Source: Bacteroidota bacterium (GTDB taxonomy: Bacteria; Bacteroidota; Bacteroidia; Bacteroidales; UBA12481). From it: a stretch of DNA of 64,000 nt. Numbering within the stretch: the first letter of the stretch is position 1; the number at the start of each line of letters is the position of its first letter. The notes under the pieces are model-generated. The model made no database searches. It saw only the letters and a list, made by a program, of their open reading frames with translations, and had not been told where the DNA came from. This document shows positions 18,358 to 27,625 of this stretch, one piece after another. The position numbers were made by a program, and so were the translations under genes. The stretch covers positions 19,600 through 83,599 of the forward strand of contig JABHCC010000117.1 in the NCBI GenBank assembly GCA_018669475.1, read 5' to 3'.

Positions 18358-20108
18358 GACAGACAAAGAAAATCATGAAAAAGAAGCAAGTTAAAACACA
18401 AAATATTATTCAGCTCGTATTATTATTGGCTGTTGTGATTCTGATAAATCTGATATCCCATTTTGTATATCACCGTTTTGATCTTACTGAGGAGAAGAGA
18501 TATACACTGACACCTAGCACCAAAAACTTCCTGACTGAAATGACGGATGTCATTTATATCAAAGTTTATCTCGAAGGAAAAAATCTGCCCGGAGGCTTCA
18601 GAAGATTGCAAAAAGCGACAAAGGAACTGATGGATGAATTCAAAGTGAATGCAGGTGCAAATCTTGAATTTGAATTTATCAATCCATCAGAAAGTCCTGA
18701 TGGAATCACACGGAATGAAGTTTATCAACAATTAGCGATGGATGGGCACATATATTTTAATGTGCAAGTTGAAGATCGTGATGGTGGTACATCCACTATT
18801 CCGGTTTTTCCTTCAGCTATGGTAAGCTTCAGGGCACATGGTCAGCAGCTTGATCGCCCGGTAAATTTATTTCAGGGTTCAAGTACAGGCCAGGTTAATG
18901 ATGCTATAATTAACAGGGCAGTTGAAAATCTGGAGTATGAGTTTGTTTCTGCGATGAGGGTTGTTACCCGCGAAATGGTGCCCAGTGTGGCAATGTTACA
19001 AGGACATGGTGAGTTGGATGAACTGGAGTCATTGAGTTTGTTTAATGCTCTGTCGATGTTCTATCGTGTTGAGCGCGTAAATATGAATATGCAATTAAAT
19101 TCATTAGCAGATTTTGATGCAATACTTGTAGCAGATCCTGATTCCAGCTTTCCCGAACGCGATAAATTTATTATTGACCAGTTTATAATGCATGGAGGAA
19201 AAGCCCTGTGGTGTGTGGATGCAGTAAAAGTTCAGATGAATGAACTGGCTGATTCAAATGAAATTATGAGCAGGTCAAATGCTATAAACATCGGAGATAT
19301 GCTATTTGACTACGGTGTTAAGATCAATTCTTCACTGATCCAGGATTTGCAATGTGCTTTTATCCCAGTTTACCCGGATGATGGTGCAGGAGTTACTCTT
19401 GAACAGCAAATGGTACCATTTTTCTATTTACCTCTGATTACACCCCGTCAGGATAATCCCATTACCCGCAATCTTAATATGTTGAAGATGGATTTTGTTA
19501 GTCCGATTGATACAATTGGTGATAATCCTAATATTAGAAAAACTGTTTTATTGAACTCTTCTAATCGTAGCAGAATCTTGAGGCAGCCCGTACGTGTTGC
19601 ATTAGACGTATTCAGTGAAAAACCTGATGTTAGCCGCTTTCCGATGGAGAATCTTCCGGTCGCGGTATTGTTGGAGGGGAAATTTCCGAGTTTTTACCAG
19701 AACAGGCTACCTGAGCAATGGGTGAATAATGAGTTATACGAGGTTCTTGACGAGAGTAAAGTTGCTACAAAGATGATAGTAATCAGTGATGGCGATATTG
19801 CAAGAAACTTCGTTAGCTATCAAAATGGGCAAGCACAGGCCAACCGTTTGGGTTGGGATCGATATATGGGACAAATGTTTGGGAATAAGGATTTTCTTTT
19901 GAATTGCATGAATTATTTGTTGGATGATGAGGGGGTTATGGGAGTAAGGTCGAGGGAAGTACAGCTCAGGCTCATGCAATATGAAGAAATAACTGACCAC
20001 AGGCTCAAATGGCAGCTGATTAATGTAATTATACCAGTTGCCCTTGCCATGTTTTTCGGGATACTATATACCTGGCGAAGAAGAAAAAAGTACGGAAGGA
20101 AAATATGA
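18351..20108 (+). CDS. gldG: Gliding-motility-associated ABC transporter substrate-binding protein GldG
   Basis: 585 aa. FDLTEEKRYTLTPSTKNFL, then DFDAILVADPDSSFPERDKFIIDQFIMHGGKALW; C-terminal TM helix. Confidence 0.9.
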   Translation: MVRQTKKIMKKKQVKTQNIIQLVLLLAVVILINLISHFVYHRFDLTEEKRYTLTPSTKNFLTEMTDVIYIKVYLEGKNLPGGFRRLQKATKELMDEFKVNAGANLEFEFINPSESPDGITRNEVYQQLAMDGHIYFNVQVEDRDGGTSTIPVFPSAMVSFRAHGQQLDRPVNLFQGSSTGQVNDAIINRAVENLEYEFVSAMRVVTREMVPSVAMLQGHGELDELESLSLFNALSMFYRVERVNMNMQLNSLADFDAILVADPDSSFPERDKFIIDQFIMHGGKALWCVDAVKVQMNELADSNEIMSRSNAINIGDMLFDYGVKINSSLIQDLQCAFIPVYPDDGAGVTLEQQMVPFFYLPLITPRQDNPITRNLNMLKMDFVSPIDTIGDNPNIRKTVLLNSSNRSRILRQPVRVALDVFSEKPDVSRFPMENLPVAVLLEGKFPSFYQNRLPEQWVNNELYEVLDESKVATKMIVISDGDIARNFVSYQNGQAQANRLGWDRYMGQMFGNKDFLLNCMNYLLDDEGVMGVRSREVQLRLMQYEEITDHRLKWQLINVIIPVALAMFFGILYTWRRRKKYGRKI

Positions 20109-20205
20109 ACCAAGCATAACAAAAGGTAAAATATTTTAACACATATGCGGATGATTGTTTTTGTTATGCGAGCTCCATCCGACAAAAAAGATTAGATATA
20201 AACGG

Positions 20206-21207
20206 ATGAAAAAGAATAATCTATACCTGATTTTAGCTGTTGTCATTCTTGGTGTTTTTGCCATTGTATTGATTACTAAACAAAATAGCTCGAGTATAAA
20301 ACCTGAATTACGGGACTTTGCTGTTCAGGATACTGCTGCAGTTGATAAAATATTTATGGTTGATAAGGCGAATAATCAGGTTGTGCTAACCCGGGAAGAC
20401 GGACGATGGGTAGTGAATGGTAAATACACAGTTCGTAGAGATGCCATTAATCTATTACTGAAAACTTTGCATCGTGTAAGGGTTAAAGCACCTGTACCTA
20501 ATACAGCTAAGGATAATGTGCTCACCATGATGGCCACGCGAAATACAAAAGTTGAAGTATACAACAAGAAGAAGCTGATAAAAACATTATATGTTGGCGG
20601 ACCAACCCAGGATCAGATGGGTACTTTCATGATGCTGGAAGGATCATCGGTTCCATTCGTTGTATCAATTCCAGGATTTGTCGGTTATTTGAGCACTCGC
20701 TTTTTCATACTGGAGAGAGAATGGCGCTCACCCATGATTTTCTTATATAATTTTGATGATATCGCCGAGATAAAATCAGTAAACAATACTGATCCTGACC
20801 AGTCTTTCAGGATTAAGCACCGAAATGAAAAATTCTCCATTGAAAGTCTGAATGGAAAGCTAAGTACCCGGGTTATGGATACTCTAGCTGTGAAGTTTTT
20901 TATTTCAAATTACGAAAGAGTGGCTTCAGAATTTTTTGCCGATGGTCTTGAACAATCAATAAAAGACTCTCTGGATGCCGCTACTCCGTTCAGAGTCTTG
21001 TCAGTAACTGATCAGCAGGGTAAAACGACAAGCGTGGAGGCCTATCGCCGTAAACCTGGAGAACAAACAGATCCTGAATTAGCTGTTCCTGAATGGGATA
21101 ATGAGAGAATGTATGCCAAAATTAATGACAGCGATTGGGTAGTTATTCAATATTTTGTCTTTGACCTGCTTTTTAGAGATTTCAATTTCTTCATCCCGGT
21201 GGAATGA
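20206..21207 (+). CDS. DUF4340-like protein
   Basis: Start likely MKKNNLYLILAVVILGVFAIVLIT; AAVDKIFMVDKANNQVVLTREDGRWVVNGKYTVRRDAINLLLKTLHRV is DUF4340-like. Confidence 0.65.
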   Translation: MKKNNLYLILAVVILGVFAIVLITKQNSSSIKPELRDFAVQDTAAVDKIFMVDKANNQVVLTREDGRWVVNGKYTVRRDAINLLLKTLHRVRVKAPVPNTAKDNVLTMMATRNTKVEVYNKKKLIKTLYVGGPTQDQMGTFMMLEGSSVPFVVSIPGFVGYLSTRFFILEREWRSPMIFLYNFDDIAEIKSVNNTDPDQSFRIKHRNEKFSIESLNGKLSTRVMDTLAVKFFISNYERVASEFFADGLEQSIKDSLDAATPFRVLSVTDQQGKTTSVEAYRRKPGEQTDPELAVPEWDNERMYAKINDSDWVVIQYFVFDLLFRDFNFFIPVE

Positions 21208-21311
21208 GGATAAATTGTTTATAATTTGAAAATAAGCACCGGCTTTATGCCAATGTTTTTTATATTTTTGGTTAGGCCAAGTCAATTAGTTAGAACTTAA
21301 TCATCAGACCA

Positions 21312-22442
21312 ATGAAATTTGTTGCTTCCAGTACCGATCTATTAAGCCACCTTCAGGCGATAAGCCGGGTGATCAGCACCAAGAATACTCTGCCAATTCT
21401 GGATAATTTTCTTTTTGAGCTTCGTGGCAATGAGCTTGTAATTACGGCATCAGATCTTGAGTCGACTATGATTACCACCATGTCGTTAGAGAATGCTGAT
21501 GGTGAAGGTGTGATAGCTATACCAGCAAGAATTATTACTGATACTCTGAAAGAATTTCCTGAACAACCATTGACTTTCGAGATAAATAATGATTCAATGG
21601 GTGTTGATCTGATCTCAGAAAATGGAAAATATAGCATTGTTGGAAAGCCCGGTATTGATTTTCCGCAGTTGCCAAGTCTGAAAGAGGACAAAACCACTGA
21701 GGTTTCTTTTGCTTCAGACATGCTATTAAAAGGTATCAACAGAACATTATTTGCTACGGCAGATGATGAGTTGAGACCAGTTATGAACGGAATTTTTGTT
21801 GAATTGGATCTTGAAAGTGTAACTTTTGTTTCTTCTGATGCACATAAGTTGGTGCGATGTCGGAGAATGGATGCCAAATCTTCACAAGAGGCATCATTTA
21901 TTCTGCCAAAAAAGCCAGCTAATCTGCTAAAAAATATTCTACCTAAAGAAGAGAATAATGTGACTCTTTCTTTTGATGATAAAAACGCAGTGTTTACATT
22001 ATCAAACTATAAGCTTATTTGTCGTTTAGTTGAGGGTAATTACCCGGGGTATGAGGCAGTTATTCCAAAGAATAATCCCAATCTGCTAACTATCGACCGA
22101 CTTGCTATATATAATACGTTGAGGCGTGTATCAGTTTATTCAAATCAGGCCAGTAATCTCGTCAAGCTTCATTTAAAAGCAAATGAACTTATAATCTCCG
22201 CCCAGGATATTGATTACAGTATTTCTGCAGTTGAAACATTAAACTGCCAGTATGGGGGTGATGAGATGGAGATTGGATTTAAATCAGTATTTCTTATTGA
22301 GATTCTTTCTAATATCAATTCAGATGAAGTTGTAATCGAATTATCTGATCCAACAAGGGCTGGAATTCTACTACCAAAAGAGAAAGATCAGGAGGATGAG
22401 GATTTGCTGATGCTACTAATGCCTATGATGATCAATGCCTAA
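21312..22442 (+). CDS. dnaN: DNA polymerase III beta subunit (sliding clamp)
   Basis: 376 aa. MKFVASSTDLLSHLQAISRVISTKNTLPILDNFLFEL; ends LLMLLMPMMINA. Confidence 0.97.
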   Translation: MKFVASSTDLLSHLQAISRVISTKNTLPILDNFLFELRGNELVITASDLESTMITTMSLENADGEGVIAIPARIITDTLKEFPEQPLTFEINNDSMGVDLISENGKYSIVGKPGIDFPQLPSLKEDKTTEVSFASDMLLKGINRTLFATADDELRPVMNGIFVELDLESVTFVSSDAHKLVRCRRMDAKSSQEASFILPKKPANLLKNILPKEENNVTLSFDDKNAVFTLSNYKLICRLVEGNYPGYEAVIPKNNPNLLTIDRLAIYNTLRRVSVYSNQASNLVKLHLKANELIISAQDIDYSISAVETLNCQYGGDEMEIGFKSVFLIEILSNINSDEVVIELSDPTRAGILLPKEKDQEDEDLLMLLMPMMINA

Positions 22443-23205
22443 ACTCAAGCTTACTAAACCTATAGTTTTTTTTGATATTGAGTCTACAGGAATAGATGTT
22501 GTATCTGATAGAATTGTTGAGATTTCTTTTCTGAAGATCTCTCCGGATGGAAAAGAAGAGGTTAAGACCATGAGGATTAATCCAACTATTCCGATACCAC
22601 CTGTTGTAACAGAAATACACGGAATTAAAGATTCTGATGTTGCGGATGAACCAACTTTTGCCGACAGAGCTAAAGAGATAGCATCTTTCCTTAAAGGGTC
22701 TGATCTGGGAGGATATAATTCAAACAGATTTGATATTCCTATGCTCGCTGAAGAATTTGCAAGGGCTGGTGATGATATTGATCTGAAGAAAATGCGTTTT
22801 ATTGATGTTCAGGTCATCTTTTTCAAAATGGAACCCAGAAGTCTTACAGCAGCGTATAAATTCTACTGTGATAAGCAACTTGATAATGCCCATTCTGCTG
22901 AGGCGGATACCAGAGCAACATGGGAGGTTTTTAAATCTCAATTGGTTAAATATCCAACTCTTAGTTCTACAATAGATGGTTTATCGGAGTTTTCAGCTGC
23001 TACGCGAAATGCCGACTTTTTGGGACGCATTATTTTCGATAAGGATGGAGTTGAACTGATTAATTTTGGCAAACATAAAGGGAAAAAAGTTACTGATGTT
23101 TTTCAGAAAGAACCTTCTTATTACCGTTGGATGATGGATGGTAACTTCCCTGAATACACAAAACGTGTTATTACACGTATTTACCTCAAAATGCGTGAAA
23201 ATTAG
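22435..23205 (+). CDS. DnaQ-like 3'-5' exonuclease
   Basis: 256 aa. VFFDIESTGIDVVSDRIVEIS (ExoI), GGYNSNRFDIPML (ExoII), AHSAEADTRATWEV (ExoIII). Confidence 0.9.
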   Translation: MPKLKLTKPIVFFDIESTGIDVVSDRIVEISFLKISPDGKEEVKTMRINPTIPIPPVVTEIHGIKDSDVADEPTFADRAKEIASFLKGSDLGGYNSNRFDIPMLAEEFARAGDDIDLKKMRFIDVQVIFFKMEPRSLTAAYKFYCDKQLDNAHSAEADTRATWEVFKSQLVKYPTLSSTIDGLSEFSAATRNADFLGRIIFDKDGVELINFGKHKGKKVTDVFQKEPSYYRWMMDGNFPEYTKRVITRIYLKMREN

Positions 23206-23219
23206 AAATTGCTTGAAAC

Positions 23220-23831
23220 ATGAAGATAATTGCTATTGGTCGAAACTATCTTGAGCACGCCAAGGAGCTTAACAACCCGGTGCCTGCAGAGCCAGTTGTA
23301 TTTTTAATGCCTGATACATGCATTCTTAATAATAACAAGCCTTTTTATTACCCTGATTTTTCGCATGATATTCACCACGAGATTGAAATTGTTCTGAAGA
23401 TCAACAGGGTAGGCAAGTGTATTGACCCAAGATTTGCCCATCGCTATTTCAGCGAAGTTACCGTAGGAGTGGATTTTACCGCCCGCGATATTCAAAAGAT
23501 TGCAAAGGAGAAGGGACTCCCATGGGAGAAGGCCAAAGCTTTTGATGGATCTGCACCCCTCGGAAAATTTGTTGAGTTTGAAAAATTACCTGATTCAGCA
23601 AATATCCCCTTTTCTCTGGATGTAAATGGAAAGACTGTGCAATCGGGCAATAGCGCAGACATGATCTTCAGCTTTAGTGAGATTATTGCCCATGTATCTA
23701 AATATTTTTCTTTGAAAATGGGTGACCTGATCTATACAGGCACTCCATCCGGTGTTGGTCCGGTTGCAATCGGAGACCGTTTAACCGGAAGGATAGGCGA
23801 TCAGGTTTTGATTGATTTTTATGTCAGATAG
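23220..23831 (+). CDS. Fumarylacetoacetate hydrolase-family protein
   Basis: 203 aa. MKIIAIGRNYLEHAKELNNPVPAEPVVFLMP, HHEIEIVLKI, VGVDFTARDIQ, GDLIYTGTPSGVGP. Confidence 0.92.
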   Translation: MKIIAIGRNYLEHAKELNNPVPAEPVVFLMPDTCILNNNKPFYYPDFSHDIHHEIEIVLKINRVGKCIDPRFAHRYFSEVTVGVDFTARDIQKIAKEKGLPWEKAKAFDGSAPLGKFVEFEKLPDSANIPFSLDVNGKTVQSGNSADMIFSFSEIIAHVSKYFSLKMGDLIYTGTPSGVGPVAIGDRLTGRIGDQVLIDFYVR

Positions 23832-25019
23832 TCACTCGATCTCATTGAGAGACTGAATTATCAGAGATAGCATTTCTTCAAGTTCGGATTGACTTACTGT
23901 TAATGGGGGTGCAATTCTGAACGAATCATTGTTGAACAGGTAAAAGTCAAAAAGAAGACCCAGATTCATACATGATTTGAACATCTTGTTTACATAATCT
24001 GCGTTGGGTAATTTAAAACCAAGGAATAATCCGCGTCCGCGCTTTTCAAGTATAAGTGGATGATTCAGATTGTCCAATATCCATTGCCCCATTTTGCCTG
24101 ACTCATTTGCAAGCTTATTATCAATTATCACTTCAAGGGCAGCCTTTCCGGCGGCACAGGAGAGAGGATGACCTCCAAAGGTGGTAATGTGTCCCAGTAC
24201 AGGATTATGGCTCAGTTTGCTCATAATCTCATTGTCTGAAATAAATGCTCCGAGAGGTAAACCTCCTCCAAGGGCTTTTGCCAGCACCAGTATATCTGGA
24301 ACAATATCAAACTGCTCAAAAGCAAAGAGACTACCAGTACGCCCAAAGCCCGTTTGAACCTCATCAAAAATCAGTATAGATCCTGTTTGGCTGCATTTCT
24401 GGCGCAGAGCTTTCAGGAAATCATTTTCTGGTTCAATGATTCCGGCTTCAGCTTGAATTGGCTCGACTAAAACAGCTGCTGTTCGTTCACTTATCTTATC
24501 GAGATCTTCAAATTGGTTAAAATTGATCAAACGTGTATCCGGCAGGAGGGGGCGATAGGCAGTTTTAAATTTTTCATCTCCCATCATGCTTAATGCTCCA
24601 TGTGTACTTCCATGGTACGCTTTATGAAAAGAGATGAGCTCAGACCTTCCAGTTTGCCTTTTGGCCAATTTTAAGGCACCTTCAATAGCTTCAGTGCCCG
24701 AATTAACGAAAAAAACCTGGTTAAGAGTCGCGGGTAATACAGAGCAGAGAAGTTTTGCGTATTCAACCTGAGGGGCTTGTACAAATTCACCATAAACCAT
24801 GGTGTGCAGATATTTATCTAACTGCTTTTTGATGGCCTCCTTAACTTTCGGATTTCCGTGTCCGGTATTACTTACAGAAAATCCACTAATCAGGTCAAAA
24901 TATCGTTTGCCTTCACTGGTATATATAAATACTCCCTCAGCACGATCGATATTAAGAGCTACCGGGAAAGGATTAGTTTGCCCAAGAAAACGGAGAAAAT
25001 CCGACTTGAGGTTTTCCAT
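23832..25019 (-). CDS. Class III aminotransferase (aspartate aminotransferase family)
   Basis: 395 aa. VFFVNSGTEAIEGALKLAKRQTGR, LIFDEVQTGFGRTG, LAKALGGGLPLGAF. Confidence 0.9.
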   Translation of the reverse strand: MENLKSDFLRFLGQTNPFPVALNIDRAEGVFIYTSEGKRYFDLISGFSVSNTGHGNPKVKEAIKKQLDKYLHTMVYGEFVQAPQVEYAKLLCSVLPATLNQVFFVNSGTEAIEGALKLAKRQTGRSELISFHKAYHGSTHGALSMMGDEKFKTAYRPLLPDTRLINFNQFEDLDKISERTAAVLVEPIQAEAGIIEPENDFLKALRQKCSQTGSILIFDEVQTGFGRTGSLFAFEQFDIVPDILVLAKALGGGLPLGAFISDNEIMSKLSHNPVLGHITTFGGHPLSCAAGKAALEVIIDNKLANESGKMGQWILDNLNHPLILEKRGRGLFLGFKLPNADYVNKMFKSCMNLGLLFDFYLFNNDSFRIAPPLTVSQSELEEMLSLIIQSLNEIE

Positions 25020-25741
25020 TAATGTGACATGAGATTTAAGCTTGAGAGCAGGTCTTCTTTGTAGGATCTGCCAATTGGTATTCTTTTGGCTTCAGGTCCT
25101 TCAGTTATAAAGAGATTATTATTCTTAATCAGCTGAATTTTGTTAACATTCACGATATAAGATCGATGCACCTGTTGGAAATAATCTGCTGGTAGTTTTT
25201 CCAGAATCGCTTTCATTGTGAAATGTACAGTGAGTTTCTCGCGTGTAGTATTCAGCATTACATAATTCGCGAGTGCTTCAATCCATAAGATTTCACTGTA
25301 GCCGAATTTCACAAGACTCGATCCTTTTCTAACAAATATCTCCTCCTGGGTTTTCTGTATATTCTGATCTTTCCTCCACCTGGTATATGCTCTCGATACA
25401 GCCTTATAAAATCTTGAGTAAGTGATTGGTTTCAGAATGTAATCGGTAACATCATATTCATATGCCTCCAGGGCGTACTTTTCCTGTGCTGATAGAATTA
25501 TTACAACCGGATTCGTCTCCAGGGTTCGTAGGTACTCCATACCTGACATTTCAGGTAATTCAATATCAAGGAGGACCAAATCAACTTTAAGTTTTTGCTC
25601 TTGATCGTTAATGGCCTCCACTGCACTTTCGTAGGATCCAATTAAGTTGAGCATTCTGGTTTTTTCTACAAAGATTTCGACTAATTTTCTTGACTCTTCG
25701 TAGTCCTCTATGATTATACAATTCATAGCTTGTTGTGGCAT
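25019..25741 (-). CDS. LytTR-family response regulator
   Basis: 240 aa. REC (LVLLDIELPEMSGMEYL) plus LytTR (ILWIEALANYVMLNT...FQQVHRSYIVNVNKI). No kinase adjacent. Confidence 0.92.
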   Translation of the reverse strand: MPQQAMNCIIIEDYEESRKLVEIFVEKTRMLNLIGSYESAVEAINDQEQKLKVDLVLLDIELPEMSGMEYLRTLETNPVVIILSAQEKYALEAYEYDVTDYILKPITYSRFYKAVSRAYTRWRKDQNIQKTQEEIFVRKGSSLVKFGYSEILWIEALANYVMLNTTREKLTVHFTMKAILEKLPADYFQQVHRSYIVNVNKIQLIKNNNLFITEGPEAKRIPIGRSYKEDLLSSLNLMSH

Positions 25742-25903
25742 GGTAAGTCGATTTTAGCTTGCTCCCCAGAGCTGTTCGTCAAATAAAAATGTAAATTAGT
25801 CAAAAATATTTGGTTTTTTCAACAAGGTTGGAGAGTTTTTAACATGTTGAGTGTTAATAAACTTAAAAGAAAGTTGGATTTCGAGGATTGTTATGTGTCT
25901 GGA

Positions 25904-26575
25904 TTATTTTGTACCGAAGAATTGTTCTTCGATCAAATCTGCTTTTTTTATTGATTGTTTAAGCCATGATAGTTTGAGCTCATCTTTTTCTTCTTTGGAT
26001 AATTGCCACATGATACCAGAATTTTCCAGTTTTTGTCTCAGATGATGGAGGGTGATAGCAGCTGAAACAGAAATATTAAAGCTCTCGGTAAAACCATGCA
26101 TTGATATCTTTACAAATTCATCAGCATTATCCAGCATTGTCTTACTCAACCCGGTGAGTTCTGTACCAAAGAAAAGAGCTATTTTACCTTTTGTTAAATC
26201 CAGATTCTGCAATTCCACATCATCTTTATGTGGAGTTGTTGCAACGATTCTATATCCTTTAGTTCGGAGTTGATTTATTGCTTCGAGGGTGGGGGTTTTG
26301 CTATTACTAAGGTTATAGCGATACATGGAAAGCCACTTAGTTGATCCCATCACAACATCGGGGTTCAGCTTGTATTGGTTTCGATCTTCGATAATATGTA
26401 CATCCTGAACTCCGAGGCATTCGCAGGTTCTTAAAACTGCGCTTGCATTTTGCGATTGATAGATGTCTTCAAGGGCAACAGTGATATACTTGCTACGCTT
26501 AGCAAGTACTTCCTCAAAAAGCTCGAGTCGTCTGGGCAATACGAATTCAGACAGATGTTCTAGTAGATTTTTCAT
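25904..26575 (-). CDS. trmH: tRNA (guanosine-2'-O-)-methyltransferase, TrmH/SpoU family
   Basis: 223 aa. TVALEDIYQSQNASAVLRTCECLGVQDVHIIED, ALFFGTELTGLS, FNISVSAAITLHHLR. Confidence 0.9.
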   Translation of the reverse strand: MKNLLEHLSEFVLPRRLELFEEVLAKRSKYITVALEDIYQSQNASAVLRTCECLGVQDVHIIEDRNQYKLNPDVVMGSTKWLSMYRYNLSNSKTPTLEAINQLRTKGYRIVATTPHKDDVELQNLDLTKGKIALFFGTELTGLSKTMLDNADEFVKISMHGFTESFNISVSAAITLHHLRQKLENSGIMWQLSKEEKDELKLSWLKQSIKKADLIEEQFFGTK

Positions 26576-26603
26576 AAAAAAAAAGGGAGTGCAAGCACTC
26601 CCT
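26575..26603 (-). terminator. Rho-independent terminator of the HU gene (minus strand)
   Basis: GGGAGTGC-AA-GCACTCCC perfect hairpin; on the minus strand followed by about ten U residues. Confidence 0.85.
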
Positions 26604-26622
26604 GAAAATACATTTGCATTTT

Positions 26623-26895
26623 TTATCCTACTGAATCAGATAATTCAGTACCAGCTTTAAATTTAACTACTTTTTTTGCAGCAATGTTGATAGGAGCACC
26701 AGTTTGTGGGTTACGTCCGGTACGGGCGTTACGTTGAGAAACTGAGAAAGAACCGAATCCAACCAGAGCTACGCGTCCACCGCTTTTAAGAGAATCGGTA
26801 GTGGCATTAATGAAGGCATCTAAAGCTCTTTTAGCGTCAGCTTTAGTTAAATTGGCATCCTTAGCGATGGCATCAATCAATTGTGCTTTGTTCAT
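26623..26895 (-). CDS. HU-family DNA-binding protein
   Basis: 90 aa. [29 protein letters not shown]...[30 protein letters not shown]. Confidence 0.97.
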   Translation of the reverse strand: MNKAQLIDAIAKDANLTKADAKRALDAFINATTDSLKSGGRVALVGFGSFSVSQRNARTGRNPQTGAPINIAAKKVVKFKAGTELSDSVG

Positions 26896-27167
26896 AATTT
26901 ATTATTTAAGGGTTAGAAAAAAAATTGCAACAGTGAACAAATATAGGCCAATTAGGGCCTGTGGCAAATTTCACGACGTAAAAAAATCAATTTTTCGCTA
27001 TTACTTCCAAGGATTTGTTAATAAGTCGGCAATATTGTGAATTACTTTAGCCAAAAACCATGCAAATGCACTGTTTATGCTGTCTAAGGGTGATTTTGAA
27101 TAAGATTTCAAAGATGAGCACAAAAATTTTCTCAGTATGGAAAAGATTCTTATTTTTGCACCGCTTT

Positions 27168-27253
<86 letters not shown>

Positions 27254-27258
27254 AAATA

Positions 27259-27300
27259 GGTGTGAGTTTGGGTGTGGAGGTAGTGTGAGTGTGATTTTGG
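27259..27300 (+). repeat. GTGTGAGTTTGGGTGTGG-type low-complexity repeat
   Basis: GGTGTGAGTTTGGGTGTGGAGGTAGTGTGAGTGTGATTTTGG just 3' of the tRNA; resembles the reverse complement of 6488-6522. Confidence 0.6.
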
Positions 27301-27321
27301 AGAGTGATTTTTAAGGCATTG

Positions 27322-27348
27322 GCCGGTTCTTTTGAGCCGGCTTTTTTT
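27322..27348 (+). terminator. Rho-independent terminator downstream of tRNA-Ser
   Basis: GCCGGTTC-TTTT-GAGCCGGC stem-loop followed by a T7 run. Confidence 0.85.
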
Positions 27349-27625
27349 GTGTGGCGTACACATCATTGAGGGACAGGATCCTTCACGAATATTTTGTTAA
27401 TCTGAATGTCCAGCCATACCTGAAAACTTAATTCATGAGATTTGCTGCTTGAGTTTTGGTAATCTACTTGATTTTTGATGTACAATTAGATGCTGGATTA
27501 TTACAGTTTACATCTTGAAGGTATTGATAAAATACCATCCTATTTTGTATTTAATGCAGTTTTTGAATGATCTATCAGGTCTGGGTAGAAATTCCTAAAT
27601 TGCAGATTGAACTAATTCTAAAGCT

